Source of the DNA: Janibacter alkaliphilus
GTDB lineage: Bacteria; Actinomycetota; Actinomycetes; Actinomycetales; Dermatophilaceae
DNA length: 64,000 nucleotides
NCBI RefSeq assembly: GCF_013408565.1
Contig: NZ_JACBZX010000001.1
Location: 2,480,001 to 2,544,000, forward strand
Direction: 5' to 3'
In this document: positions 19,319 to 27,430 of the stretch, piece after piece
Layout: each line of letters starts with the position of its first letter
How positions within the stretch are numbered: the first letter of the stretch is position 1
Position numbers and translations under genes: made by a program
Notes under the pieces: generated by a model
What the model was told of the DNA's origin: nothing
Seen by the model: only the letters and a program-made list of their open reading frames with translations
The model's database searches: none

Positions 19319-20182
19319 TCAGTCCGGGACGAAGAAGGGGTGGTCCAGGCTCTGCCGGGGCGTCCGGCCCGACAGCGCCACCCAGTCCCGGGTGAGGTGC
19401 GACTGGTCGGTGTAGCCGGCCAGGGCCGCCGCCTCGGCGAGACCGACCTGGGGTGCCAGGCGCCGGGCCCGCTCCCGGCGCAGCAGCCGGGCAGCCTGCT
19501 TGACCGTCACGCCGAGCTCGGCGCCGACCTGGGCGCTCAGGTGTCGCCGGGACCAGCCGACCTCGTCGGCCAGCACGCCGACCGCGGTGCCGGGGCTCTG
19601 CGCCAGCCGCCGCCAGGTGGTCGCCACCTCGTCGCGGGCGGCCGGGGCCTGCTCGTCGAGGGTGGCCCGCAGCATCGTGTCGAGCAGCGCGAAGCGGGCC
19701 GGCCACGAGTCGATCGCCGCCAGCTGCTCGGCGATGCTCGACCACACCGCCCGTCGTCGATGGTCCCCGGCGGCCAGCACCTCGACAGGATCGACGAGGC
19801 TCTGGTGCACCGCCGACGGTGGCACCCCGAGGAGCCGGCGGACACCGGTGGGTGTGAGGGAGAGCTGGATGCCGTGCTGCACGCCGTCGGTGCGGATGAC
19901 CGCGGGCCGGGTGTGCAGCCCGCAGAGCAGCACCTCGTGGCGCTGCGTGCCGGCACCGGCCCACCCCAGCCGGATCGGTGCGTCGAGGGTGATGATGACG
20001 GTCGCGGCGGGGGAGGGCTCACCGTGGTGGACCGCGTCCGGGTGCAGCCGTACCCGGTAGCCCTGGTAGCTGTCGAGGTAGGGGCGCAGCGCCGGGGAGG
20101 GCAGCCCGACGGCGGCCTCGGCGGAGCGCACCGCGCTCTCCTCGGTATCAGCCACCCTCGATGTCACCCACCCTCGTGTCAC
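19319..20182 (-). CDS. AraC family transcriptional regulator
   Basis: Up to 287 residues from GTG 20182; GTGs at 20167 and 20155 are in frame, and none has a good ribosome site. The C-terminal 100 residues are the AraC DNA-binding domain: first helix-turn-helix around VGVLADEVGWSRRHLSAQVGAELG and second around LAEAAALAGYTDQSHLTRDWVALSGRTP. The N-terminal 170 residues form an unassigned cupin-like sensor. Three direct repeats lie at the 5' end (20162-20202). It precedes the VOC gene in the same direction. Confidence 0.88.
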   Translation of the reverse strand: MTRGWVTSRVADTEESAVRSAEAAVGLPSPALRPYLDSYQGYRVRLHPDAVHHGEPSPAATVIITLDAPIRLGWAGAGTQRHEVLLCGLHTRPAVIRTDGVQHGIQLSLTPTGVRRLLGVPPSAVHQSLVDPVEVLAAGDHRRRAVWSSIAEQLAAIDSWPARFALLDTMLRATLDEQAPAARDEVATTWRRLAQSPGTAVGVLADEVGWSRRHLSAQVGAELGVTVKQAARLLRRERARRLAPQVGLAEAAALAGYTDQSHLTRDWVALSGRTPRQSLDHPFFVPD

Positions 20183-20202
20183 CCACTCGCGTTGTCACCC
20201 AC
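20162..20202. repeat. Three direct repeats TGTCACCCAC at the AraC gene 5' end
   Basis: TGTCACCCAC occurs at 20162-20171, 20177-20186 and 20193-20202, with periods of 15 and 16 bp (about one and a half helical turns). They straddle the possible start codons of the AraC gene. AraC proteins often bind direct repeats, so autoregulation is plausible; partly coding sequence is the alternative. Confidence 0.5.
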
Positions 20203-20265
20203 CCCGACGATGCTAGGGCGACGGTGGCGGTGCTGACCGTCTGTACGTGCTCGCTACCGGTGACC

Positions 20266-20286
20266 TATCATCGAACGCATGTTCGA
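20266..20286 (+). promoter_or_regulatory. LexA SOS box overlapping a leaderless start
   Basis: TCGAACGCATGTTCGA at 20271-20286 is a perfect palindromic match to the actinobacterial/Gram-positive LexA box CGAAC-N4-GTTCG. It overlaps TATCAT (20266-20271), a good -10 element. The ATG of the next gene (20279) lies inside the box, 7 bases after the -10, so transcription probably begins at the start codon and LexA would cover it. Confidence 0.85.
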
Positions 20287-20716
20287 CTCGTCGCCGCCGG
20301 TGCGGGTCGCCCGACCCGGGTCGCCGGGGGCGGCGACCGGGACGGCGGCCACCCGTGGCGGCCCTCCGGGCTGGCCGGAGCGGGTGCCGCCGCCGGGCGC
20401 GGCGGGCTGGCAGCCGGCCGTGGTCGGCTGGCTGCTCGACCTCTGTCCGCCGGACTACCGGGGCTACGGCGCGGTGCGGCGCCACCCCGAGGTGCTCGCC
20501 TGGTTGGCCGAGCAGCACGTGGGCGCCCAGCTCGCGGCGATGCGTGAGGCCTACCGCAGCGTGCGGGTGGAGATGGCCGACCAGCTGCCGGCCGGGGCGA
20601 CCGACGCGGTGCTGGTCTGCCTGGAGCGTGAGGGGCTGCGGCTGCGGTCCGCGCAGCGCTCGGTGGCGCTGGTGCGGGAGGCCCTCGACGGGGCCACCTT
20701 CGTCCCCCGGCTGTGA
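20279..20716 (+). CDS. SOS-controlled protein of unknown function
   Basis: 145 residues; I do not recognise the family. The first 40 residues are Pro/Gly/Ala-rich and probably disordered. From about residue 45 there is a conserved-looking helical domain with WLLDLCPPDYRGYGAVRRHP, then alternating hydrophobic and charged helices ending in FVPRL. There is no signal peptide, membrane segment or catalytic motif. The start codon sits inside a perfect LexA box and probably at the transcription start, so expression should follow DNA damage. dxs begins 103 bp downstream with its own putative promoter. Confidence 0.75.
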   Translation: MFDSSPPVRVARPGSPGAATGTAATRGGPPGWPERVPPPGAAGWQPAVVGWLLDLCPPDYRGYGAVRRHPEVLAWLAEQHVGAQLAAMREAYRSVRVEMADQLPAGATDAVLVCLEREGLRLRSAQRSVALVREALDGATFVPRL

Positions 20717-20819
20717 CCGGAGGCGGCGGGCGGGACCCCCTTCGCCCGCTCCCAGCACGCTCACAGCGTCGGGCACGTAGACTCGATCGGTCACCCCGAC
20801 CCCGGAAGGACGCGCCAGC

Positions 20820-22682
20820 GTGGCCCTGCTCGAGACGATCTCCTCACCCGACGACCTCAAGCGGCTCCCGGCGGAGCAGCTGGACGCGCTCGCCGAGGAG
20901 ATCCGCGAGTTCCTCGTCGCCGAGGTCTCCCGCAGCGGCGGCCATCTCGGCCCCAACCTCGGCGTGGTCGAGCTGACCATCGCCATGCACCGGGTCTTCG
21001 ACAGCCCCAGCGACACCCTCGTCTTCGACACCGGCCACCAGAGCTATGTGCACAAGCTGCTCACCGGGCGGCAGGACTTCTCCGGGCTGCGCACCCGCGG
21101 CGGGATCTCCGGCTACCCCAGCCGCGGCGAGTCCGAGCACGACGTCGTCGAGAACAGTCACGCCTCCACCTCGCTCTCCTGGGCCGAGGGGATCGCCAAG
21201 GGCTACCGGCTGCGCGGCGAGGAGCGGCACGCGGTGGCGGTCATCGGCGACGGGGCGCTCACCGGCGGGATGGCCTGGGAGGCGCTGAACAACATCGCCG
21301 CCGACAAGGACCTGCCGCTGGTCATCGTCGTCAACGACAACGAGCGCTCCTACGCCCCGACCATCGGCGGGCTCGCCGACCACCTGGCGATGCTGCGCAC
21401 CAACCGGCAGTACGAGCAGGTCCTCGACTGGGGCAAGGACAAGCTGACCCGCACCCCGGTCGTGGGCCGCACCGCCTACCAGGCCTTCCACTCGATGAAG
21501 AAGGGCGCCAAGGACTTCTGGGCGCCGCAGGGGATGTTCGAGGACCTCGGCATCAAGTACCTCGGCCCGGTCGACGGGCACGACGAGGAGGCCGTCGAGC
21601 AGGCGCTGCGCCGGGCCAAGGCCTTCGGCGGGCCGGTCATGGTGCACTGCATCACCCAGAAGGGCCGCGGCTACGAGCACGCGGTCAACGACCTCGCCGA
21701 CCAGTTCCACGGGATCGGGAAGATCAACCCCGAGACCGGGCTGCCGCTGGAGATCGCCGGACGCAGCTGGACCGACGAGTTCTCCGACGAGATGGTCGCC
21801 CTCGGCGCCGCCCGTCAGGACGTCGTCGCGATCACCGCGGCGATGATGATGCCGGTCGGGCTGCAGCCCTTCGCCGACGCCTACCCGGAGCGGATCTTCG
21901 ACGTCGGCATCGCCGAGCAGCACGCCACGACGATGGCCGCCGGCCTCGCCTTCGCCGGGATGCACCCGGTGGTGGCGATCTACGCGACCTTCCTCAACCG
22001 CGCCTTCGACCAGCTGCTCATGGACTGCGCCATGCACCGCGCCGGGGTCACCTTCGTCCTCGACCGCTCCGGCGTGACCGGACCGGACGGCGCCAGCCAC
22101 CACGGCATGTGGGACCTGGCCCTGGCCACCCTCGTGCCCGGGGTGGCCGTCGCCGCCCCCCGCGACGGGGCCGGGATCCGCCGGGCGCTGCACGAGGCGG
22201 TGGACATCGACGACGGGCCGAGCATCGTGCGCTTCCCGAAGGGGAGCGTCGCCGAGCCGGTGCAGGCGGTCGCCGAGTACGAGGGCCTGGACGTCCTCGC
22301 CGGTGACGTCGCCGACGACGTCGACGTGCTGCTCGTCTCCGTCGGCGCGATGGCCGAGACGGCCCGGACCGCCGCCGAGAAGCTCTCTGCCGAGGGGCGG
22401 ACCTGCCTGGTCATCGACCCGCGCTGGGTGCTGCCGGTGCCGGACGCGCTCGTCGCGCTGGCCGCCCGGGCCGGGACGGTCGCGGTGCTCGAGGACGGCA
22501 ACGTCGCCGCCGGTGTCGGCGCCGAGGTCGCCCGGGTGTGCACCGAGGCCGGCGTTGCCACGCCGGTGCTGCGGATGGGGCTGCCCAAGGAGTTCATCCA
22601 GCACGCCTCCCGCGGGCAGGTGCTCGACGCCGCCGGGCTCACCCCGGACGCCGTCGTCGAGCGGATCCGCGAGCGCGGCTGA
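20820..22682 (+). CDS. dxs: 1-deoxy-D-xylulose-5-phosphate synthase
   Basis: 620 residues from GTG, with GGAAGGA about 10 bp upstream. It condenses pyruvate and glyceraldehyde 3-phosphate, the first step of the MEP isoprenoid pathway. The thiamine diphosphate motif is [16 protein letters not shown] near residue 143, the central pyrimidine-binding domain has [15 protein letters not shown] near residue 361, and the C-terminal transketolase domain is complete. A possible -10 (TAGACT) lies at 20778. The next gene is convergent. Confidence 0.97.
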   Translation: MALLETISSPDDLKRLPAEQLDALAEEIREFLVAEVSRSGGHLGPNLGVVELTIAMHRVFDSPSDTLVFDTGHQSYVHKLLTGRQDFSGLRTRGGISGYPSRGESEHDVVENSHASTSLSWAEGIAKGYRLRGEERHAVAVIGDGALTGGMAWEALNNIAADKDLPLVIVVNDNERSYAPTIGGLADHLAMLRTNRQYEQVLDWGKDKLTRTPVVGRTAYQAFHSMKKGAKDFWAPQGMFEDLGIKYLGPVDGHDEEAVEQALRRAKAFGGPVMVHCITQKGRGYEHAVNDLADQFHGIGKINPETGLPLEIAGRSWTDEFSDEMVALGAARQDVVAITAAMMMPVGLQPFADAYPERIFDVGIAEQHATTMAAGLAFAGMHPVVAIYATFLNRAFDQLLMDCAMHRAGVTFVLDRSGVTGPDGASHHGMWDLALATLVPGVAVAAPRDGAGIRRALHEAVDIDDGPSIVRFPKGSVAEPVQAVAEYEGLDVLAGDVADDVDVLLVSVGAMAETARTAAEKLSAEGRTCLVIDPRWVLPVPDALVALAARAGTVAVLEDGNVAAGVGAEVARVCTEAGVATPVLRMGLPKEFIQHASRGQVLDAAGLTPDAVVERIRERG

Positions 22683-22791
22683 CCCTCGCTGGCTCGTCTC
22701 CCGGCAGTCCTAGGACTGTCGCGCGGGACCTGCTGCGCGCACGGTCCGGGACGGCTCTCCTAGGTTTGTCGGACCTGGGGGCGCGGCAGGG

Positions 22792-24624
22792 TCAGGGGGC
22801 GCTCGTGATCAGCCGGCGCAGGTGCAGCGCGAGCTGCACCTGCAGCGCCCGGTCCGGCTGCTGCCAGCCCGGGCCGAGCACGGCGGCCACCCGGTCCAGG
22901 CGCTGGGTCACGGTGTTCGGGTGCACGTGCAGCGCGGCGGCCGCGTGCCGCGGGCTGGAGCCGGCCGCGAAGTAGGCGTCCAGCGTGGTCACGAGCTCGG
23001 TCCCGCGCGCCTCGTCGTAGTCGAGCACCGGCCCCAGCACCGACCGGACGAAGGGGGCCACCTGCGGCCCGGAGCCGACGACCAGACCGGCGAAGCCGAG
23101 GTCGTCAGCGCTGCCCCCTTCGCCCGAGCGGCCCAGCGCCTGCAGCGCGGCGACCGCCCTGACCGCCTCCGCGAAGGCCTCGGCCGGCTCCCGGCCAGGC
23201 CCGGCACCGCCGACGGTCAGCGGCTCGGGCACGACGCGGGCCAGCCGGCGCGCCAGGTCGGCGGCAGCGGCGGAGGCGTCCTGCGCGGACAGGAGGGCGA
23301 CGATCCGCCCGTCGTGCTCCCCGACGACGCCGTCGGCGCCCACCAGGGCGCCCACCGACAGCAGCACCGAGCGGCGCCGGTCCGGCGGCACGTCCTCGAC
23401 GACGAGCACGCACCCCGGGCGTCGGGGGTCGATGCCGGCCTCGCGGGCAGCGGTGGCCACGGCGTCGTCACCGCCGCGGCCGGCGACGATCGCGGTGACC
23501 AGGTCGGTGCGCCGCCGCTGCTGCTCGTCCTGGCGCCGCCGCTCGCCGAGCAGCACCAGGGCCGCGACGACGGCGGCCCGCTCCACGGTGCGGGTGTCGG
23601 CGAGGTCGAGCTCGTCGTTGCCGCCGACCACGAGATGACCGAGCACCTCGTCGCCCGCAGCGACCGCCACCACCCAGCGCTGCCCGTCCCGGGTGAGCCG
23701 GTCCGCGGCAGCCGCCCCGGGTCGTGGGGTCAGCCGCTCACCCGGACGGTGCCCCGGCGGCGGTGCCCCGGCGGCGCTGGTCACCGTGCCGGCGGCGTCG
23801 GTGAGCACAGCCCAGCCTCCGAGCAGGTCGACGACGGCCGCGGCGATCTCGTCGGTGCCGCCACCGCCGAGGACCACCTGGGCGAAGGTGTCGTGGGCCG
23901 CGGCGGCCCGCCGCACCCCGTCGCTCTGCCGGCGCACCGTCTCGTGGGCGCGGGAGAGCTCGGCGAGGGCGCGGGCGGTCTCCTCGTGCGCCTCGACCTG
24001 GGCGATGCTCACCGCGGCCAGCGCCGCCAGCGAGCCGAGCAGCGCCACCTCGTCCCGGCTGTACGGGCGCGGGGTGCGGTGCGAGGCGAAGAGCACCCCG
24101 ACGAACTGCCCCTGCAGCAGCAGCGGGGTGCCGCAGATGGCGACGATGCCCTCGTCGCCGACGGCGCTGTCGATGGCACTGGTGTGCACGAACCGGTCGT
24201 CGGCGGCGTAGTCGGGGGTCCAGTAGGGGGTGTGCGTCTTGGCGACGAGCCCGCCCAGGCCGGCGCCGAGGTCGAGGCGCACCGCCTGGAAGGCGGCCGA
24301 GACCGAGCCGGCGGTGGCCCGCATGTAGGTGTCCCCGCGCTCGGCGTCGAAGAGGGTGAGGTAGGCGACGTCGGTAGCCATGAGGGTGCGGGCGCGGCGG
24401 ACGATCGCGTCGAGGACCCCGGCGGGGTCGCGCAGCGCGGCGAGGTCCTGGGCGGTCTCGACGAGCGCGTGCAGCTCGTGCTCGCGCCGGACCAGGGCAT
24501 CGGTGGCCCGGCGCACCGCCAGCGCCAGCTCGCGGTGGTGCGGGTCAGCACCGGCCGCGGCGATCTCGTCCGTGGTGGCGCCGGCGGCGAGCAGCTCCAG
24601 CAGCGCGGCGGCGTCGGCGGACAT
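22792..24624 (-). CDS. PucR/CdaR-type transcriptional regulator with GAF domain
   Basis: 610 residues from ATG 24624, chosen because TAGGAT (24637-24632 on this strand) lies 7 bases before it, implying a leaderless mRNA; ATG 24654 would start 10 residues earlier. A GAF sensor domain covers about residues 65-210, a variable middle follows, and the C terminus ends in a PucR-type helix-turn-helix (HAAAALHVHPNTVTQRLDRVAAVLG). Such proteins control catabolic genes in response to small molecules. It lies downstream of, and in line with, 3-hydroxybutyrate dehydrogenase and next to a GntP permease, which are the likely targets. Confidence 0.85.
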   Translation of the reverse strand: MSADAAALLELLAAGATTDEIAAAGADPHHRELALAVRRATDALVRREHELHALVETAQDLAALRDPAGVLDAIVRRARTLMATDVAYLTLFDAERGDTYMRATAGSVSAAFQAVRLDLGAGLGGLVAKTHTPYWTPDYAADDRFVHTSAIDSAVGDEGIVAICGTPLLLQGQFVGVLFASHRTPRPYSRDEVALLGSLAALAAVSIAQVEAHEETARALAELSRAHETVRRQSDGVRRAAAAHDTFAQVVLGGGGTDEIAAAVVDLLGGWAVLTDAAGTVTSAAGAPPPGHRPGERLTPRPGAAAADRLTRDGQRWVVAVAAGDEVLGHLVVGGNDELDLADTRTVERAAVVAALVLLGERRRQDEQQRRRTDLVTAIVAGRGGDDAVATAAREAGIDPRRPGCVLVVEDVPPDRRRSVLLSVGALVGADGVVGEHDGRIVALLSAQDASAAAADLARRLARVVPEPLTVGGAGPGREPAEAFAEAVRAVAALQALGRSGEGGSADDLGFAGLVVGSGPQVAPFVRSVLGPVLDYDEARGTELVTTLDAYFAAGSSPRHAAAALHVHPNTVTQRLDRVAAVLGPGWQQPDRALQVQLALHLRRLITSAP

Positions 24625-24715
24625 GCCCGGCATCCTAGGGCGCCGCTCGTTCATCGCTGCGGCCCTGCCGCAGCGGTGGCCCTCGGTGGGACGCGGTCCG
24701 GCACCGAGGACGGGA

Positions 24716-24762
24716 GCACCTGCCCGGGCGTGAGCAGGGGGATGGTCCGCCCGGGCAGGTGC
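24716..24762 (-). terminator. Hairpin after the 3-hydroxybutyrate dehydrogenase gene
   Basis: A perfect 15-bp stem (GCACCTGCCCGGGCG with its complement) and a 17-base loop, beginning 4 bp beyond the dehydrogenase stop. Each arm contains the palindromic core CTGCCCGGGC also found in the tandem arrays at 15270, 36848 and 50797. Confidence 0.75.
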
Positions 24763-24766
24763 GGTC

Positions 24767-25564
24767 TCAGTGGGCGGTCCAGCCGCCGTCGACGAGGTGC
24801 GACCCGCCGGTGATCGAGGCGGCGGCGTCGCTGCACAGGAAGAGCACCTGCGCGGCGACCTCCTCCGGCTCCACGAGCCGCTTGAGCGCGACCGGGGAGA
24901 GCATGATCTGGGTGAGCACCTCGTCCTCGGAGATGCCGTGGGCGCGGGCCTGGTCGGCGATCTGCTTCTCGACCAGCGGGGTGCGCACGTAGGCCGGGTT
25001 GACGCAGCTGCTGGTCACCCCGTGCTCGGCTCCCTCGAGGGCGACCACCTTGCTCAGCCCCTCCAGACCGTGCTTGGCGGTGACGTAGGCGGACTTGTAC
25101 GGGCTGGCGCGCACGCCGTGCACCGAGGAGACGTTGATGACGCGCCCCCAGCCGCGCTGGTACATGTGCGGCAGCACCGACCGGATGAGCCTGAAGGGGG
25201 AGTGCAGCATCAACCTCAGGATGAGGTCGAACTTCTCCAGCGGGAACTCGTGCACCGGGCTGACCTGCTGGATCCCGGCGTTGTTGACGAGCACGTCGAC
25301 GTCCTGCGGGAGGTCGGCCAGGCCGTCGAGGTCGGCCAGGTCGCACGGACGGGCGGCGATGAGCGGGCTCTGCGCCGCCAGCGCCCCCAGCCCCTCGGCG
25401 TCGAGGTCGACCGCGGTCACCCGCGCGCCGCTCTCGGCGAGGGCAAGCGCGCACGCCCGGCCGATGCCGCTCGCGGCGCCGGTGACCAGGGCGTGCCGGT
25501 CGTGCAGCTGCGGCCGGAGCAGGTCGGTGGCGGACCGGGGCGCGGGGGCGTCGTTGCTCGTCAT
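24767..25564 (-). CDS. 3-hydroxybutyrate dehydrogenase (SDR family)
   Basis: 265 residues starting at MTSNDAP. It probably oxidises D-3-hydroxybutyrate to acetoacetate with NAD+. Classical short-chain dehydrogenase motifs are GAASGIG (residues about 29-35), NNAGIQ, the catalytic serine in INVSSVHG, and YVTAKHG with catalytic tyrosine and lysine. The segments NNAGIQQVSPVHEFP and the C-terminal loop match the hydroxybutyrate branch. It is divergent from the GntP permease (172 bp between starts) and is followed by the PucR-type regulator, together forming a hydroxy-acid use locus. Confidence 0.85.
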   Translation of the reverse strand: MTSNDAPAPRSATDLLRPQLHDRHALVTGAASGIGRACALALAESGARVTAVDLDAEGLGALAAQSPLIAARPCDLADLDGLADLPQDVDVLVNNAGIQQVSPVHEFPLEKFDLILRLMLHSPFRLIRSVLPHMYQRGWGRVINVSSVHGVRASPYKSAYVTAKHGLEGLSKVVALEGAEHGVTSSCVNPAYVRTPLVEKQIADQARAHGISEDEVLTQIMLSPVALKRLVEPEEVAAQVLFLCSDAAASITGGSHLVDGGWTAH

Positions 25565-25690
25565 GTCGGTGACCCTAGAGCGACTCCGTGGCTGACCGAC
25601 TGTGACGCCCACCCATAGTCAGAGGTCGATCATGGTCCAGCAGCACATGAGAGCGCCGGGGTGACGGCTGCCACGATGGCCGACGTCCTC

Positions 25691-25709
25691 GTGCAGGGAT
25701 GTCCTGCAC
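25691..25709. promoter_or_regulatory. Dyad in the 3-hydroxybutyrate dehydrogenase/GntP intergenic region
   Basis: GTGCAGG-GATGT-CCTGCAC, 7-bp arms around 5 bp, lies 28 bp before the GntP start between two divergent genes of one pathway. It is a candidate operator for the neighbouring PucR-type regulator; a chance dyad in GC-rich DNA remains possible. Confidence 0.35.
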
Positions 25710-25736
25710 CCGTCCGACTCGAAGGAGCCTGACACC

Positions 25737-27299
25737 GTGGTCGGCCTCATCGGCATCCTCCTCTCGCTGGGACTGCTCATGTTCCTGGCGTACCGGGGGA
25801 TCAACGTCCTCGTCCTGGCGCCCATCATGGCGCTGCTCGCCGCCCTGCTCGGCGGCGCGCCGCTGCTGGCCACCTACACCCAGGTCTTCATGCCGGCGCT
25901 GGGCCAGTACGCCATCACCTACTTCCCGCTCTTCCTCCTCGGTGCCATCTTCGGCAAGGTCATGGACGACACCGGGGCGGCGAAGGCGATCGCCGACTTC
26001 ATCGTCGAGAAGGTCGGCGGCGAGCGAGCCATCCTGGCCATCGTCCTGGCCTGCGGCATCCTCACCTACGGCGGCGTCTCCCTCTTCGTCGTCGCCTTCG
26101 CGGTCTTCCCGATCGCCGCGGCGCTCTTCCGCGAGGCCGGCCTGGCCAAGCGGCTCATCCCGGCGGCGATCGCCCTGGGGTCCTTCACCTTCACGATGAC
26201 GGCGCTGCCGGGGACCCCGGCGATCCAGAACAACATCCCGAACTCGTACTTCGGGACCAACGCCTTCGCCGCCCCGGGCCTGGGCATCATCGGTGGCCTC
26301 ATCATGTTCGTCGGCGGCATCGCCTGGCTGACCTGGCGCAGCCGCCGGCTGGCCGCGGCCGGCGAGGGCTACGACGACGGCGCGATCATGCTCTCCCGCA
26401 AGGAGCGCAAGGCGCTGCGGAAGGGTGACAGCTCGGGTGACGGGGGCACCGTCGCACGTGACGCCGACGGCGGCTCCCGCGACGGCGGGTCCGGCACGGG
26501 CGTGACCACCGGCGGGGGCGCCTCCGGCACGGCCACGGCCACGCTCGCCGACGAGACCCGGACCGACGAGGCCGCCGACCCGGTGCTGGACCGCCCGCAC
26601 ATGCCGGCCGGCCTGGCCTTCCTGCCGATCGTCCTCGTCATCGGGCTCAACTTCGCGCTGGTGGAGTGGATCTTCCCCAGCATGGACTTCGCCTACCTGG
26701 AGCAGGACGCCTACGGCAACGTCGGCGTGGACGACGTCGCCGGCATCTGGGGCATCATCGTCGCCCTCGTGGCGGCCATCGCCCTGGCGCTGGTGCTCGG
26801 TCTGCGGGGTCTGACCGACGCCAAGGAGACGGTCAACAAGGGCACCTTCGGTTCGCTGCTGCCGATCTTCAACACCGCCTCCGAGGTGGGGTACGGCGCG
26901 GTGATCGCCTCGCTGGCCGCCTTCGCCACGATCCGGGACGCGGTGCTGGGGATCTCCGGCAACCCGCTGATCACCACGGCGGTCTCGGTCAACGTGCTCG
27001 CCGGTGTCACCGGCTCCGCCTCCGGCGGGATGAGCATCGCCCTGGAGACCTTGGGGGAGGACCTGCGCCAGCTGGCCGTGGAGCAGGGGATCAGCCTGGA
27101 GATCATGCACCGGGTGACGGCGATGGCCTCCGGCGGCTTCGACGCGCTGCCGCACAACGGCGCGGTCATCACGCTGCTGGGCATCTGCGGGCTGACCCAC
27201 CGCCAGTCCTACAAGGACATCGGCATGGTGGCCGTGCTCATCCCGGTGATCGCCCTCGGCGTGGTCATCCTGCTGGGGACGCTCTTCGGCAGCTTCTGA
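25737..27299 (+). CDS. GntP family permease
   Basis: 520 residues from GTG with GAAGGAG 9 bp upstream. About twelve membrane segments are visible, with the GntP-type entry ILLSLGLLMFLAYRGINVLVLAP and the TALPGTPAIQNNIP motif. The family imports gluconate and related hydroxy acids with protons. An unusual hydrophilic Gly/Ser/Asp-rich loop at about residues 222-285 separates the two halves. Neighbours suggest 3-hydroxybutyrate or another ketone-body acid as substrate rather than gluconate. The gene is followed 6 bp later by a single 22-bp palindrome. Confidence 0.88.
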   Translation: MVGLIGILLSLGLLMFLAYRGINVLVLAPIMALLAALLGGAPLLATYTQVFMPALGQYAITYFPLFLLGAIFGKVMDDTGAAKAIADFIVEKVGGERAILAIVLACGILTYGGVSLFVVAFAVFPIAAALFREAGLAKRLIPAAIALGSFTFTMTALPGTPAIQNNIPNSYFGTNAFAAPGLGIIGGLIMFVGGIAWLTWRSRRLAAAGEGYDDGAIMLSRKERKALRKGDSSGDGGTVARDADGGSRDGGSGTGVTTGGGASGTATATLADETRTDEAADPVLDRPHMPAGLAFLPIVLVIGLNFALVEWIFPSMDFAYLEQDAYGNVGVDDVAGIWGIIVALVAAIALALVLGLRGLTDAKETVNKGTFGSLLPIFNTASEVGYGAVIASLAAFATIRDAVLGISGNPLITTAVSVNVLAGVTGSASGGMSIALETLGEDLRQLAVEQGISLEIMHRVTAMASGGFDALPHNGAVITLLGICGLTHRQSYKDIGMVAVLIPVIALGVVILLGTLFGSF

Positions 27300-27304
27300 C
27301 CCAC

Positions 27305-27326
27305 CGCAGCTGCCCGGGCAGCTGCG
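27305..27326. repeat. Solitary perfect 22-bp palindrome related to the TGCCCGGGCA arrays
   Basis: A perfect palindrome centred on CCCGGG (27313-27318) with arms GCAGCTGCCC, differing from the array consensus GCAACTGCCC by one base per arm. It starts 6 bp after the GntP stop. Confidence 0.85.
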
Positions 27327-27350
27327 CCCAGGCGGGTGCGTGCCGCGCAG

Positions 27351-27423
27351 AGAAACGCTCGTTCCCCCGAGGAGCCTCCTCGGGGGAACGAGCGTTTATC
27401 GGGTAACCCGATAAAGGGGAGGT
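27351..27423. repeat. Composite hairpin/palindrome intergenic repeat, copy B
   Basis: A perfect 45-base inverted repeat (27353-27397; 22-base arms beginning AAACGCTCGTTCCCCCGAGG around a single central base) overlaps the palindrome TTATCGGGTAACCCGATAA at 27396-27414, followed by AGGGGAGGTG. It ends 8 bp before the stop of the reverse-strand HTH-MurA gene and may terminate it. Confidence 0.9.
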
Positions 27424-27430
27424 GCGACGG

